DNA of 64,000 nt from Rothia kristinae NBRC 15354 (GCF_001570865.1 NZ_BCSM01000005.1:80335-144334); one strand, 5' to 3'; shown: positions 26,802-36,255, counted from the stretch's first letter. Made by a program: numbers and translations. The notes: generated by a model from the letters alone, not told the origin.

Positions 26802-29285
26802 TCAGGGCGTTCCTGCGCCCGCGGTCCCCGACGCCGCGGCCTCCCGGCCCAGCCCCAGATCGTAGGCGCTGGAGACCGCCGGGGCCCAGGAGGCCCCGCA
26901 CGACGCCGCCCGGGCCAGGGCCCGCTGCGCCGCGGCGTCGGGTGCCAGGAACGTCGGCCCGGCCGCCGGCTCGCCGGCCGCCTGCCGTCCCGGGGGACCG
27001 GGCAGCAGCACGCCGCGCCGGGCCCCCAGCAGACCCGCGTAGGCCACGGCCGGGGAGACGCGGGCGGCGTCGTCGTAGAGCAGCCAGCCGATCCGGCGCT
27101 CGCCGAGGCCGCGCAGCAGACTCGGCAGCAGGTTCGGGTCCACGCGGATCTCGGGGAAGATCGCGCTGAGCACCTGCACCGCCGCGAGCATGGCCTCTGC
27201 GGAGGGCACCGGGCGCCCGGAGAGCACATCGCGGGCGGCCTTCAGCCCGTCCCGGAACTCCCGGGGCAGGTGCAGTAGGGTCAGGGCGTGCAGGCGCACC
27301 GCCAGTCGGTAGGTCCCGGTCCGGGCCCGCTGCACCTCGGGATCCAGCCACGGGCAGGCCGGACCGGTCCCGGACCAGCCGCCGCCCAGCCACTCCTGGT
27401 CGATCGCGTGCTCCGGGTGCGGGTAAGCCGCCAGCTCCGCCTGCAGGGCCCGGGCCGTCTCCTGGGACTGCTCCAGCTCATCGCGCAGCCCGTCCCGGTT
27501 CTGCTGGGCCGCATGCAGCCGACGGCGGGCCGCGCCCACCCGGGTCTGGCAGGCGTCCTCCTCCCGGGCGGCCGTCTCCTGCGCGGTGCGCAGGTCCTCC
27601 AGCCGCTCCCGCCACGGCACCCGGGCCCGGCCCAGGCTCGCGGCCCGGCGCCAGACGCCCGGCTCCTCGTGCAGATGCGCGGCGATCGCGTCGCTGAGCC
27701 CGTGCCGGCGCATCTGGGCGGTGCGGTGCGCCCGCTCGGCCCGCACCAGGTCCGCCGTGAGGGCGTCCACGGAGGCTTGGGCATCGCGGATGTTCTGCCC
27801 GATGTCCCGGGTCATCTCCTCCGCCCGCAGCAGCAGGGGCACCGCCTCGTGGAAGCGCTGCCGGGAGGCCAGCAGCTCGCGGGTGCGCTCCTGGGCGGCC
27901 AGGGCGGCGTCGGCGGTGCGCTCCCACTCGCCCTGATCCGCCGCGGGATCGGCGCCGGCGCGCGGCAGGACGTTGAGGACGGCGTCGATCGCATCGATCA
28001 CCCCGATCTCGCGTCCGGCGGGCAGCGCCTGGAAGGGAGGATGCTCGGGCATCCCGGGGGCCAGGACCACCCGCACCCCGTAGGGTCCGGTGCCCGGCAC
28101 CGGGCCGGAGGCGCTGGAGGCCGGGTCCACGACGGCGTGCAGGAACTCGTGCCCGGCCAGGTCCGGGTGCGGCACGGGCACGGTGCGCCCCGGGGTCCAG
28201 GGCAGGGGCTCGGGGTCGAAGACCTCCGCGGGATCCGGGATCTCGGCCAGGGCGCGGGCCCGGTGCACGAGGATCGCGGCGGCGATCTCCCGGGAGGTCT
28301 CCGGTCCGGGTGTCCCGGCGGCCGTGCGCGGTGGGCAGGTCCACAGGCCCTCGCGCGCGCCGAGCCGGCTCAGGGCCGCGTCCACCGCGAACTGGGTGGC
28401 CGCCGTGGCCGGGGAGGGCTCCGGCGCGCCGAGGGGCACCTGCTGAGGGGCGACGGCGTAGTACAGGCGGGTGCGGGAGTCCATGACGTCGGCGGGATGC
28501 TCCGGGGCGTCCACCCCGAGCAGCCCGGCCGCGGCCTGGCGGAAGCGGGTGCGGTGGTCGGCCCGGTCCAGCGCGGCCGCGCTGGGGTGGTTCAGCACCG
28601 GCACGCGCGGGGAGTCTTCGGGGCGGCGGGTGCGGCGCACCCGGCGGCTGGCCACCCGCACCGTCGCTGAGACCGGCCCCGAGAGGATTCCCTCGCCCAG
28701 GATCCGGTCGGTCAGGCTCAGCGCCTGCGCCAGATCCTCCTGGGTGAGCCGCCGCCCGCCGTCACCCGGCTGCCCCCGGCCGCGGATCAGCACCTCCCGG
28801 TGCGCCCAGTGCTCCAGCAGCTGCTCGCGCCACCGCGGCAGCTGGCTCGCGTAGTCCGGACCGGGGGCACCGGCTGCTCGCCAGGCGGCCCGGGACAGCT
28901 CGAGGGTCTCCGGCAGCACCCGGCCCTCCTCGTCGACCTCCAGGGCGAACACGGCGGTGAGCTCCTGCGGTCGCCTCGACTCCGAAGCCTTCCCGGCGGA
29001 GGCGTCGTCGGGGGTCTCCGGCATCGTCCCCGCCGCGACGGCGCCGGCGACCAGCCGGGCGTGATCCACCAGGCCGGCGTAGACCCGATGGCGCCAGGTG
29101 CGCTCCCGATGCAGGCTCAGGTGCCCGGTCACTGGCTCCCAGGGCAGGTGGTGCTCCGGGAGGTAGTCCTTGACCGTCTCCGCCGGCCCGGCCGGGCCCG
29201 GCACCGGCAGGGCGCGCGGGCTGAGGTCGGTCACGATGCGCCACAGCCGCAGGGGATCGTCGGGCAGCAGGGAACCGAGGGGCAT
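26802..29285 (-). CDS. SF1 (UPF1/DNA2-like) helicase-related protein with degenerate ATPase motifs and no second RecA domain
   Basis: An 827-residue protein that aligns by eye with the N-terminal two thirds of large actinobacterial SF1 helicases. Family landmarks include a nuclease/lid-like N-terminus, LYYAVAPQQVPLGAPEPS, QFAVDAALSRLG, ILVHRARALAEI and FPEIRVDPNLLPSLLRGL. Where relatives have GPPGTGKTT, this protein has CPPRTAAGTPGPETS (~313-328), with no Lys or Thr. The DEAGQA motif II reads YDDAARVSP (~738). The chain ends shortly after the motif III position (LLPGPPGR), so RecA2 motifs IV-VI are missing. A long coiled coil spans ~495-615. The frame is uninterrupted and well populated with real-looking codons, suggesting a retained non-ATPase scaffold or a slowly decaying paralogue. 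Confidence 0.65.
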   Translation of the reverse strand: MPLGSLLPDDPLRLWRIVTDLSPRALPVPGPAGPAETVKDYLPEHHLPWEPVTGHLSLHRERTWRHRVYAGLVDHARLVAGAVAAGTMPETPDDASAGKASESRRPQELTAVFALEVDEEGRVLPETLELSRAAWRAAGAPGPDYASQLPRWREQLLEHWAHREVLIRGRGQPGDGGRRLTQEDLAQALSLTDRILGEGILSGPVSATVRVASRRVRRTRRPEDSPRVPVLNHPSAAALDRADHRTRFRQAAAGLLGVDAPEHPADVMDSRTRLYYAVAPQQVPLGAPEPSPATAATQFAVDAALSRLGAREGLWTCPPRTAAGTPGPETSREIAAAILVHRARALAEIPDPAEVFDPEPLPWTPGRTVPVPHPDLAGHEFLHAVVDPASSASGPVPGTGPYGVRVVLAPGMPEHPPFQALPAGREIGVIDAIDAVLNVLPRAGADPAADQGEWERTADAALAAQERTRELLASRQRFHEAVPLLLRAEEMTRDIGQNIRDAQASVDALTADLVRAERAHRTAQMRRHGLSDAIAAHLHEEPGVWRRAASLGRARVPWRERLEDLRTAQETAAREEDACQTRVGAARRRLHAAQQNRDGLRDELEQSQETARALQAELAAYPHPEHAIDQEWLGGGWSGTGPACPWLDPEVQRARTGTYRLAVRLHALTLLHLPREFRDGLKAARDVLSGRPVPSAEAMLAAVQVLSAIFPEIRVDPNLLPSLLRGLGERRIGWLLYDDAARVSPAVAYAGLLGARRGVLLPGPPGRQAAGEPAAGPTFLAPDAAAQRALARAASCGASWAPAVSSAYDLGLGREAAASGTAGAGTP

Positions 29286-29438
29286 GATCCCAACCTACAA
29301 GGCTCACCTGGGCGCCCCGGGCCGGGTGACCGGGCCGCGTCGCGGGTGCGCCGGGTGCGCGGCCGGTGCACAACGGCGTCGGGCCCTAGGATGGGAGGGT
29401 CTCCGCCGCCGCGCCTCACCCAGGAGCTCCCGCCGCCC

Positions 29439-30584
29439 GTGCCCACCGGTCCCCTGCATCAGCTCGTCCGCTTCGCCCCGCCCACGCAGGACCACGTTCC
29501 CGCCGTGCGCATCGCGCTGACCGTGGGTCTGCCGCAGCTGCTGCTGCTCGCCCTGGGGCGGCTGGACCTGAGCATCTACGCGGCCTTCGGGGCCTTCACC
29601 GCGATCTACGGGCGCCAGGAGGCCCCGCGGCTGCGCCTGCGCCACCAGTGCCAGGCGGCGCTGATGCTGCTGGTGTGCATCGCGCTGGGGCTGGGGCTGT
29701 CCCGGGCGCACGCGGACCCCTGGCTGGTGGTCGCGGTGTGCGGGCTGGTCGCCGGCGGCGGGGCCGTGCTCACCGCCGTGCTGCGTCTGCGCCCGGCCGG
29801 CTCGACCTTCCTGATCTTCGCCGCCGGAGCCATCGGCTCCATCCCGCACCCCGCCTCCTGGTCGCAGGGCCTGGGCACCGCCGCGGCGACGGCCGCGTGG
29901 TCCGTGCTCGCGGGTCTGGCCGGCGCCCTGCTGGGGGAGGGGCGACGCGGCCACGTGGCCCCGCCGCCGGGCCCGCACGGGATGGACCGGCGCCGCGCCG
30001 TGCGCTACGGCCTGATGTTCTTCCTCGCTCCGCTCATCGCCGGGCTGCTGGGGCAGGCCTCGGGGCTGTCCCACTCCTACTGGGCGATGGTCGCCGCGGC
30101 CGCGGCCATCGCCGGGCCCAACTCCCGGGCCCGGCTGCACCGGGGCGTGCAGCGCGTCATCGGGACCCTCGGCGGAGTGCTGATCACCGCCTTCGTGCTC
30201 TCCCAGCACCCCCAGCCCTGGCACCTGGTCGTGTGGGTCATCATCTTCCAGTTCCTCACCGAGACGTACGTGCTGCGCAACTACGCCTTCGCGACCCTGT
30301 TCATCACGCCGCTGGCCCTGCTCATGCTGCAGCTCGGGCACCCTTCCTCGGTGGGCACGGTGCTCACCGCGCGCCTGGCGGAGACCGCGATCGGCGGGGC
30401 CGTGGCCATCGCGCTGGTGCTGCTGACCCGCACCCGCGAGGAGCGCCGCGCGGGTGCCCACACGAGGACCCCAGCGGGGGCGGAGCGGAGCCGCGGCGGG
30501 GCCCATCGCCCCGAGACCGCCCCCGATGCCGCGCCCGGCGTCCCGACCCGAACCCCGGAGGAGCCCCGATGGCCGCGCGACTGA
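29439..30584 (+). CDS. FUSC/ArAE-family inner-membrane protein
   Basis: A 381-residue integral membrane protein with two clusters of hydrophobic helices. The first is ~20-155 (VRIALTVGLPQLLLLALG, FGAFTAIYGR, LMLLVCIALGLGL, LVVAVCGLVAGGGAVLTAV). The second is ~190-330 (GLMFFLAPLIAGLLG, SYWAMVAAAAAIAGPNSRARLHRGVQRVIGTLGGVL, ATLFITPLALLML). The FGAFTA and YW(x)...RxxxRxxGTxxG segments are characteristic of fusaric-acid-resistance and aromatic-acid exporters. The start is GTG 29439 after AGGAG. The C-terminal 50 residues are a low-complexity tail overlapping the next gene's start by 16 bp. Export of aromatic or lipophilic compounds is inferred from family. Confidence 0.8.
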   Translation: MPTGPLHQLVRFAPPTQDHVPAVRIALTVGLPQLLLLALGRLDLSIYAAFGAFTAIYGRQEAPRLRLRHQCQAALMLLVCIALGLGLSRAHADPWLVVAVCGLVAGGGAVLTAVLRLRPAGSTFLIFAAGAIGSIPHPASWSQGLGTAAATAAWSVLAGLAGALLGEGRRGHVAPPPGPHGMDRRRAVRYGLMFFLAPLIAGLLGQASGLSHSYWAMVAAAAAIAGPNSRARLHRGVQRVIGTLGGVLITAFVLSQHPQPWHLVVWVIIFQFLTETYVLRNYAFATLFITPLALLMLQLGHPSSVGTVLTARLAETAIGGAVAIALVLLTRTREERRAGAHTRTPAGAERSRGGAHRPETAPDAAPGVPTRTPEEPRWPRD

Positions 30585-32884
30585 GCACCGGAACTCTCAA
30601 GCGCCAAGCCGGGAGGATCCTGAAGTTCTCCATCGTCCTGCCGCTGTTCATGACGGTGATGTTCCCGCTGATCTACGGGTTCAGCATGCACGCCCCGACC
30701 CCGCACCATCTGAAGGTCGCCGTCGTCGCCCAGGACGCGAGCGCCGAGCACCTGGTGGACCGGTTGGACGCCGCGGCCGGGGACTCCTACGACGTCTCCG
30801 CGGTGGACTCCGCCGAGGAGGCCAAGCGCCAGATCGAGGCCCTGCAGGTCCGGGCCGCCTGGGACCCGCAGACCAACACGGAGTACGTCGCGAGCATGGG
30901 CTCCACCTCCGCGACGCAGTTCGCCGAGTCCTACATCGCGAAGATCGCCCCGAAGGTCCTGGTGGAGCTGGGGAAGGCGGAATCCGCGGAGCAGGCGCCG
31001 GCGCCCACCGTGCAGGACCTCGTGCCCCCGCCGGGCGGCGACGGGCTGGGGCTGTCCCTGCTGTTCATGGGGCTGCCGGTGATGATGGCCGGGTTCATGA
31101 CCGCCACGGGTCTGCGCTCCAACCTGGCGCAGCTCTCCGCACGGGTGGCGATCTCGATCATGGCCGTGCTGGCGCTGGCCTACGCGACGCTGGCGACCTT
31201 CGTGGGGTACAGCGTCTACGCGGCATTCCAGGTGCATGCCCTGCCGATCTTCCTGCTGATGGCCTTCGCCTCCTTCACCGTGATGCTGTTCCACACCGGC
31301 GGCATGCGGGTGATCGGGCTGTACATGGCCCTGCCCACGATCTTCCTGCTGGTGCTGCTGGGGGTGCCCTCCTCCGGGGCGGGCATGGCCACGGAGCTGG
31401 TCCCGCCGGTGGTCGCCGCTCTGCACCCGTGGCTGCCGACCCCGGCGCTGCTGGATGCCCTGCGCAAGCTGCTGTACTTCCCCACGGCCTCCCTGGCCGG
31501 CAACGTGATCACCCTGCTGCTGTGGTTCTTCCTGGCCCTGGCGCTGCTCGGGGCCTCCTTCCTGCGCCGTCCCCGTCCCACGGATGCCGACGCCGTGCCG
31601 GCGGAGAAGGACGAGCAGGAAGCGGTCGCAGACACTCCGGGCACCCGCGCCGAGGGACGGGCCAGGGAGCAGCTGCGCGCGGCCGTGGCCTCCACCCGCG
31701 GCTTCCGCGGATTCTTCGGCAGCCGCCGGGTGGTCTCGGACGAGCAGATGCAGAATCGGCGGGGTCTGCACGCCGCGATCCGCCTGCCGATGTTCTTCGC
31801 GATCGCGATGCCGCTGATGTATCTGGGGCTGGTCCACCACCCCGCACCCAACGGGATGGTCCTGGATGTGGTGGCCGACGGCGCTCAGGGCACCAGCATC
31901 GCGAAGACCCTCGAGCAGCTGCCCGCCTACGAGGTGCACCGGGTGGATTCCGCCGAGCAGGCCCGGCAGGACATGCTGCACGGGCGGGCCCGCGGGGCCT
32001 TCGTGCCCGCTGCCGATGCCGCGGAGGTGCCGGGGGCCGAGGCCGGAAAGGGCCCGGTGGTGCTGGTGGCCTCGGGGACGGGGATCCAGGCGGAGTCGGC
32101 GGTGACCACGGTGTTCGCGGCCGTGTCCGGGGAGGTCTCCCCGCAGACCGTGGATCTGGCCCCGACCCACGCCAACGACCGCTTCGGGATGTCGATGATG
32201 TACCTGGGTCTGGGCGGGATCGTCGGGTCCAACATCGCCGGCATGATGATCGGCCTGGTGGGACGGGGATGGAGCTGGTACCGCCGACTGGCGTGGGTGC
32301 TGGGGGTGGCCGCGGCGAACACGGGCCTGCAGTACCTGATCGCCGTGCACGTGGTGCGCTTCCTGCCCGCGGACGTGGACTGGACGGTGTGGCCGATCCT
32401 GTTCCTGATGTCCGTGAGCATCCAGATCTTCGCCGTCGGCGGGGCGCTGCTGATCCGCAACGACGTGATGATCTGGCTGATCGGCGTGTTCATCATGTGC
32501 GGGGTGCCGGCCTCGGGTCTGCTACTGCCGCTGGACATGGCCCCGGATCGGTACCAGATCCTGCACCACCTGGTGCCCTCAGCCGTGGCTCTCGGGGCCA
32601 TCCGCTCCCGGGTGTACCTGCCGGAGGCGCCCGTGGGTTCGGCGGTGCTCACGGAGCTGATCTGGCTGGCCGCGGCCCTGCTGGTCTACCTGTGGGGGTG
32701 CCTGCACGTGCGCCGGCTGCGGCGTCGTGATGAGGCCGCCGCGGCCCGGGAGGCCCACCAGTTCGACGACGCCGAGGCCGGGGAGTTCGAGGGTGCGGTG
32801 CTCTCCGGGTCCCCGGGGCCGCAGACCCGGCAGCTGCAGGTGGTGCGCGCCGCGGCCAAGGAGGCCGCCCGCTCCCGGTCCTGA
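30569..32884 (+). CDS. Internally duplicated YhgE/DUF3533-like membrane protein
   Basis: A 771-residue membrane protein made of two homologous halves (about 1-340 and 390-740). Each begins with a hydrophobic anchor (FSIVLPLFMTVMFPLIYGFS; LPMFFAIAMPLMYLGLV). Next is an extracytoplasmic domain starting VAVVAQDA / LDVVADGA with a repeated VDSAEEAKRQ / VDSAEQARQD segment. Then come four to five C-terminal helices (SLLFMGLPVMMAGFMTATGL; SMMYLGLGGIVGSNIAGMMIG). This layout matches ABC-2-like YhgE/Pip proteins, normally single copy. The ATG has GGAGGAG upstream and overlaps the FUSC gene. A transport or secretion accessory role alongside the FUSC and MMPL proteins is inferred. Confidence 0.72.
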   Translation: MAARLSTGTLKRQAGRILKFSIVLPLFMTVMFPLIYGFSMHAPTPHHLKVAVVAQDASAEHLVDRLDAAAGDSYDVSAVDSAEEAKRQIEALQVRAAWDPQTNTEYVASMGSTSATQFAESYIAKIAPKVLVELGKAESAEQAPAPTVQDLVPPPGGDGLGLSLLFMGLPVMMAGFMTATGLRSNLAQLSARVAISIMAVLALAYATLATFVGYSVYAAFQVHALPIFLLMAFASFTVMLFHTGGMRVIGLYMALPTIFLLVLLGVPSSGAGMATELVPPVVAALHPWLPTPALLDALRKLLYFPTASLAGNVITLLLWFFLALALLGASFLRRPRPTDADAVPAEKDEQEAVADTPGTRAEGRAREQLRAAVASTRGFRGFFGSRRVVSDEQMQNRRGLHAAIRLPMFFAIAMPLMYLGLVHHPAPNGMVLDVVADGAQGTSIAKTLEQLPAYEVHRVDSAEQARQDMLHGRARGAFVPAADAAEVPGAEAGKGPVVLVASGTGIQAESAVTTVFAAVSGEVSPQTVDLAPTHANDRFGMSMMYLGLGGIVGSNIAGMMIGLVGRGWSWYRRLAWVLGVAAANTGLQYLIAVHVVRFLPADVDWTVWPILFLMSVSIQIFAVGGALLIRNDVMIWLIGVFIMCGVPASGLLLPLDMAPDRYQILHHLVPSAVALGAIRSRVYLPEAPVGSAVLTELIWLAAALLVYLWGCLHVRRLRRRDEAAAAREAHQFDDAEAGEFEGAVLSGSPGPQTRQLQVVRAAAKEAARSRS

Positions 32885-32932
32885 GTCTGGCCGGATCCGC
32901 GGTGGCGGAGACCGGAGCCACCCCCTAGACTG

Positions 32933-32945
32933 CTAGATAATCTAG
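32933..32945 (+). promoter_or_regulatory. Candidate MarR operator/promoter
   Basis: A 13-bp palindrome, CTAGAT-A-ATCTAG, in a short AT-rich stretch 26 bp upstream of the marR-like GTG; it overlaps a TAGATAAT sequence resembling a -10 box. The position suits autorepression of the marR-mmpL operon. Confidence 0.6.
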
Positions 32946-32970
32946 TTAGATTTTCGAGGGGTGATGGTGG

Positions 32971-33510
32971 GTGAGACAGCCCGACGGCGCCGTCCTGCGG
33001 GTCCTGCAGCAGCTGCAGGTGCTGGGCCAGACCCTGGACCACGCCCACGCCGAGCTCAAGGACGGCATGGGACTCAACGCCACCGACCTGGCGACCCTGC
33101 GCCTTCTCATCGTGCGGGACCAGCGCGGCCGACTGACGACCCCCAAGGAGGTCGCCGCGCACCTGGAGATCACCACGGCCTCCGCCACCGCCCTGATCGA
33201 CCGGCTCGTCGCGGCCGGGCACCTGCGCCGGGAGCCGCACCCGCGGGATCGACGCTCCCGCGTGCTGGTGCTCACCGAGCACGCCCGGCGGGAGTTCTTC
33301 GCGCACTTCTCCGGGCACCTGGCCGCGATGCGCACCGTCGCCGAGCGCTTCGACCACACCCAGCTGGGCACCATCGACGCCTTCCTGACCGGGCTGAACA
33401 CCGCCCTGGGCGGCCCGGAGGCGGCGGAGCCTCCCGCCCGCCCCGGCCAGCCCCCGGGTGCCACCGACGACGCCGAGCACCCCCGCACCGACCCCGAGGA
33501 GACCCCGTGA
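32971..33510 (+). CDS. MarR-family transcriptional regulator
   Basis: A 179-residue winged-helix repressor. The DNA-binding core is LNATDLATLRLLIV, TTPKEVAAHLEITTASATALIDRLVAAGHLRREPHPRDRRSRVLVLTE, with the wing Asp-Arg-Arg motif intact. Dimerisation helices flank it, and a Pro-rich 30-residue tail is likely disordered. It starts at GTG 32971. The TGA overlaps the MMPL transporter start (GTGA), so it most likely controls that pump from the palindrome at 32933-32945. The ligand is unknown. A TIM-like alternative start further upstream is unlikely because of the operator position. Confidence 0.9.
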   Translation: MRQPDGAVLRVLQQLQVLGQTLDHAHAELKDGMGLNATDLATLRLLIVRDQRGRLTTPKEVAAHLEITTASATALIDRLVAAGHLRREPHPRDRRSRVLVLTEHARREFFAHFSGHLAAMRTVAERFDHTQLGTIDAFLTGLNTALGGPEAAEPPARPGQPPGATDDAEHPRTDPEETP

Positions 33511-35732
33511 ACGCCCAGCACAGCACCCCACGCGCCGACCACCACGTCGAGCCCCACAGCGACCGCGACCGGCACCATCCCCAGCACCTGGATCCGCAGG
33601 CCCGCCCGGGCCGACGCTGGCTGCGCATCCTGCTGCCGGCCCTGCTGATCCTCGCCTGGCTGGCGGTAACCGGCATCGGCGGGCCCTACTTCGGGAAGAT
33701 CTCCGAGGTGACCTCGGAATCGGCCACGGACCGGCTGCCCGCCAGCGCCCAGTCCACCGAGGTGGCCCAGCGCCTGGCCGACTTCAAGGAATCCGACGCG
33801 ATCCCGGCGATCGTCGTGCTGGAGAACCCGGACGGGATCACCGAGCAGGACACCGCCTGGGCCCAGCAGCTGGCGAAGGACTCGGGCCGCGAGGTGCCCC
33901 TGGACGGGGCGGCCTCCCCGGCGATCCCCTCCGAGGACGGCAAGGCCCTGCAGATCGTGCTGCCCCTGGATTCCGGGGCGCAGCCCGACGACGCCGTGAC
34001 CGCCCTGCGGGAGCGGCTGAACGAGGCCCCCGAGGGCCTGCGCGGGTGGGTCACGGGCCCGGCCGGGTTCACCGCGGATCTGGCCGAGGCCTTCTCCGGG
34101 ATCGACGGCATCCTGCTGGCGGTGGCCCTGGTCGTGGTGTTCGTGATCCTGCTGGCGGTCTACCGCTCGCCCCTGCTGCCGATCCTGGTGCTGCTGACCT
34201 CCCTGGCCGCCCTGTCCGCCTCCATCCTGGTGATCTGGCACCTGGCCGACGCCGCGTGGCTGAGCATCAACGGGCAGATCCAGGGCATCCTGTTCATCCT
34301 CGTCATCGGCGCGGCCACGGACTACTCCCTGCTGTTCGTGGCCCGCTACCGCGAAGCCCTGCAGACCCACCGCACGGTGCCCGCGGCGATGCGCGCGGCC
34401 TGGCGGGGCACCATCGAGCCGGTGGCCGCCTCCGGCGGCACCGTCATCGCCGGGCTGCTGTGCCTGATGTTCTCCTCCCTGAAGACCAACGCCGCCCTCG
34501 GCCCGGTGGCCGCCACCGGCATCGTCTTCGCGATGCTCGCGGCCCTGACCCTCCTGCCGGCGCTGCTGCTGATCTTCGGCCGTGTGGCCTTCTGGCCCGC
34601 CCGTCCGCGCTTCCGAGGCGAGGACTTCACGCCCCCGGCCCGGCTGTGGGGCGGCATCGCGCGGCGGGTGGGGCGCCGAGCCCGCCCGATCTGGCTGGTC
34701 AGCGCCGCAGCCCTCGTGATCATGGCGGCCTTCGCCCTGCAGTTCCGGGCCTCCGGGGTCCCGCAGTCGGAGCTGATCCTCGGCCACTCCGACGCCCGGG
34801 ACGGCCAGCAGGTCCAGGCCGAGCACTTCCCCGGCGGCTCCGGGACCCCGGCGCAGGTGGTCGTCGCGGCCGACGCCGAGCAGCAGGCCGGGCAGATCCT
34901 GCGGGAGACCGACGGCGTGGATTCGGTCAGCGTGGTCGCCGCGGATTCCCCCACCGGCACGGTGCCGCTGGATCAGCAGCAGCGCTCCGCCCCGCCCTAC
35001 GACGGGGCGCAGCCCACCGTGGCCGAGGGGGACGTGATGCTGGAGGTGACCCTGGCCGACGCCCCGGATTCGGCGGCCGCGGAGGACACGGTGCAGCGGA
35101 TGCGGGACCGGATCACCGCCGCGGATGCGCACGCCCTGGTGGGCGGGACCACCGCCCAGGATCTGGACACCCTAGAGGCGGCCAGCGCGGACCGGGCGCT
35201 GATCATCCCGATCATCCTCGCGGTGATCACCGTGATCCTCATGCTCCTGCTGCGCTCGATCCTCGCCCCGCTGCTGCTGGTGGCCACCACCGTGGTCAGC
35301 TACCTCGCGGCCCTGGGGGTGGGCGCCCTGGTGTTCCACCACCTGCTGGGCTTCTCGAACGCCGACCCCACGGTGCCGCTGTACGCCTTCGTGTTCCTCG
35401 TGGCCCTGGGCATCGACTACAACATCTTCCTGATGACCCGGGTGCGGGAGGAGTCCCTGAGCGCGGGCACCCGCGAGGGGGTGCTGCGGGGGCTGCGCCT
35501 GACCGGCGGGGTGATCACCGCGGCCGGCGTCGTGCTGGCGGCGACCTTCGCGGCGCTGGCCGTGATCCCGCTGATGTTCCTGGCGCAGCTGGCCTTCCTG
35601 GTGGCCTTCGGCGTGCTGCTGGACACCACTCTGGTGCGGGCCCTGCTGGTCCCGGCCCTGGTGCACGACATCGGCGACGCCGTGTGGTGGCCCTCGAAGC
35701 TGCGCCACGGGCCGATTCGCTCCCGGGACTGA
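33507..35732 (+). CDS. MMPL-family RND transporter
   Basis: A 741-residue inner-membrane transporter with the expected duplicated topology. It has one N-terminal helix (ILLPALLILAWLAVTGIGG), an extracytoplasmic domain, then five helices. The cluster repeats after a second extracytoplasmic domain (LIIPIILAVITVILMLLLRS onward). The proton-relay motif G-x3-DY is present twice: GAATDYSLLFVARYREAL and ALGIDYNIFLMTRVREE. MMPL proteins export lipids, siderophores or drugs. The GTG start is coupled to the marR stop. The N-terminal 35 residues are His-rich and cytoplasmic. Regulation by the upstream MarR is inferred from coupling and the operator. Confidence 0.93.
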   Translation: MNAQHSTPRADHHVEPHSDRDRHHPQHLDPQARPGRRWLRILLPALLILAWLAVTGIGGPYFGKISEVTSESATDRLPASAQSTEVAQRLADFKESDAIPAIVVLENPDGITEQDTAWAQQLAKDSGREVPLDGAASPAIPSEDGKALQIVLPLDSGAQPDDAVTALRERLNEAPEGLRGWVTGPAGFTADLAEAFSGIDGILLAVALVVVFVILLAVYRSPLLPILVLLTSLAALSASILVIWHLADAAWLSINGQIQGILFILVIGAATDYSLLFVARYREALQTHRTVPAAMRAAWRGTIEPVAASGGTVIAGLLCLMFSSLKTNAALGPVAATGIVFAMLAALTLLPALLLIFGRVAFWPARPRFRGEDFTPPARLWGGIARRVGRRARPIWLVSAAALVIMAAFALQFRASGVPQSELILGHSDARDGQQVQAEHFPGGSGTPAQVVVAADAEQQAGQILRETDGVDSVSVVAADSPTGTVPLDQQQRSAPPYDGAQPTVAEGDVMLEVTLADAPDSAAAEDTVQRMRDRITAADAHALVGGTTAQDLDTLEAASADRALIIPIILAVITVILMLLLRSILAPLLLVATTVVSYLAALGVGALVFHHLLGFSNADPTVPLYAFVFLVALGIDYNIFLMTRVREESLSAGTREGVLRGLRLTGGVITAAGVVLAATFAALAVIPLMFLAQLAFLVAFGVLLDTTLVRALLVPALVHDIGDAVWWPSKLRHGPIRSRD

Positions 35733-35751
35733 CCCGGCGCGAGGGCGGGCC

Positions 35752-36255
35752 TCAGCCGCGGGGGCGGGCGGTCTCGGCCTGCACCGTGTGGGCCAGGCGC
35801 CGCAGGGAGGAGCGCCACGCGGTGGCAACCCCGGGGTGCACCTCCGGGGGCAGGGGCCCCTGGCTGAGCACCACCCGGGTGCCCGGGGCGCCGTCGACCT
35901 CCCGCTCCAGGAACTCGATGCGGTGCAGCACCTGCGCGTCGCTGGCCTGCCCGTCCGGGCCGGGCAGGGACTCCCGGTGCTCCAGCAGCTGATCCGGGAC
36001 CACCGAGACGAACGTGGAGTACAGGGGCACCGCCTGGCCGGGGTTCTCGTGGTGGACCATCGCCAGCCGCAGGATCCCGCCCGGGCGGGCGTCCAGGGAG
36101 ATGGTGTGCACCGGGACGATCCAGCCCTCGGGGCCGTACCAGGCGGCCAGGCGCAGCGGATCCAGGAACGCCGCGTAGACCTCCCGGCGCGGGGCCCGCA
36201 CATCCTGGGAGACGGAGACGATCTGGCGGGCCGGGACCGTGGCGAGGATGCTCAT
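35752..36255 (-). CDS. SRPBCC/AHSA1-like ligand-binding protein
   Basis: A 167-residue START-like helix-grip protein. The first strand and helix read VSVSQDVRAPRREVYAAFLDPLRLAAWYGPEGW, the typical AHSA1 opening. It is followed by RPGGILRLAMVHH, a central strand LLEHRESLPG and the C-terminal ligand-covering helix GVATAWRSSLRRLAHTVQAE. There is no catalytic motif; members bind hydrophobic ligands or stimulate Hsp90-type proteins. The ATG overlaps the tgt stop (ATGA at 36252-36255), so it is translationally coupled downstream of tgt. Function is unknown. Confidence 0.82.
   Translation of the reverse strand: MSILATVPARQIVSVSQDVRAPRREVYAAFLDPLRLAAWYGPEGWIVPVHTISLDARPGGILRLAMVHHENPGQAVPLYSTFVSVVPDQLLEHRESLPGPDGQASDAQVLHRIEFLEREVDGAPGTRVVLSQGPLPPEVHPGVATAWRSSLRRLAHTVQAETARPRG

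Noticed and set aside
24362..27169. 935-codon plus-strand open frame across ahlD and cls
   Set aside because: Runs antisense through two recognisable genes and their intergenic gap; no domain is visible.
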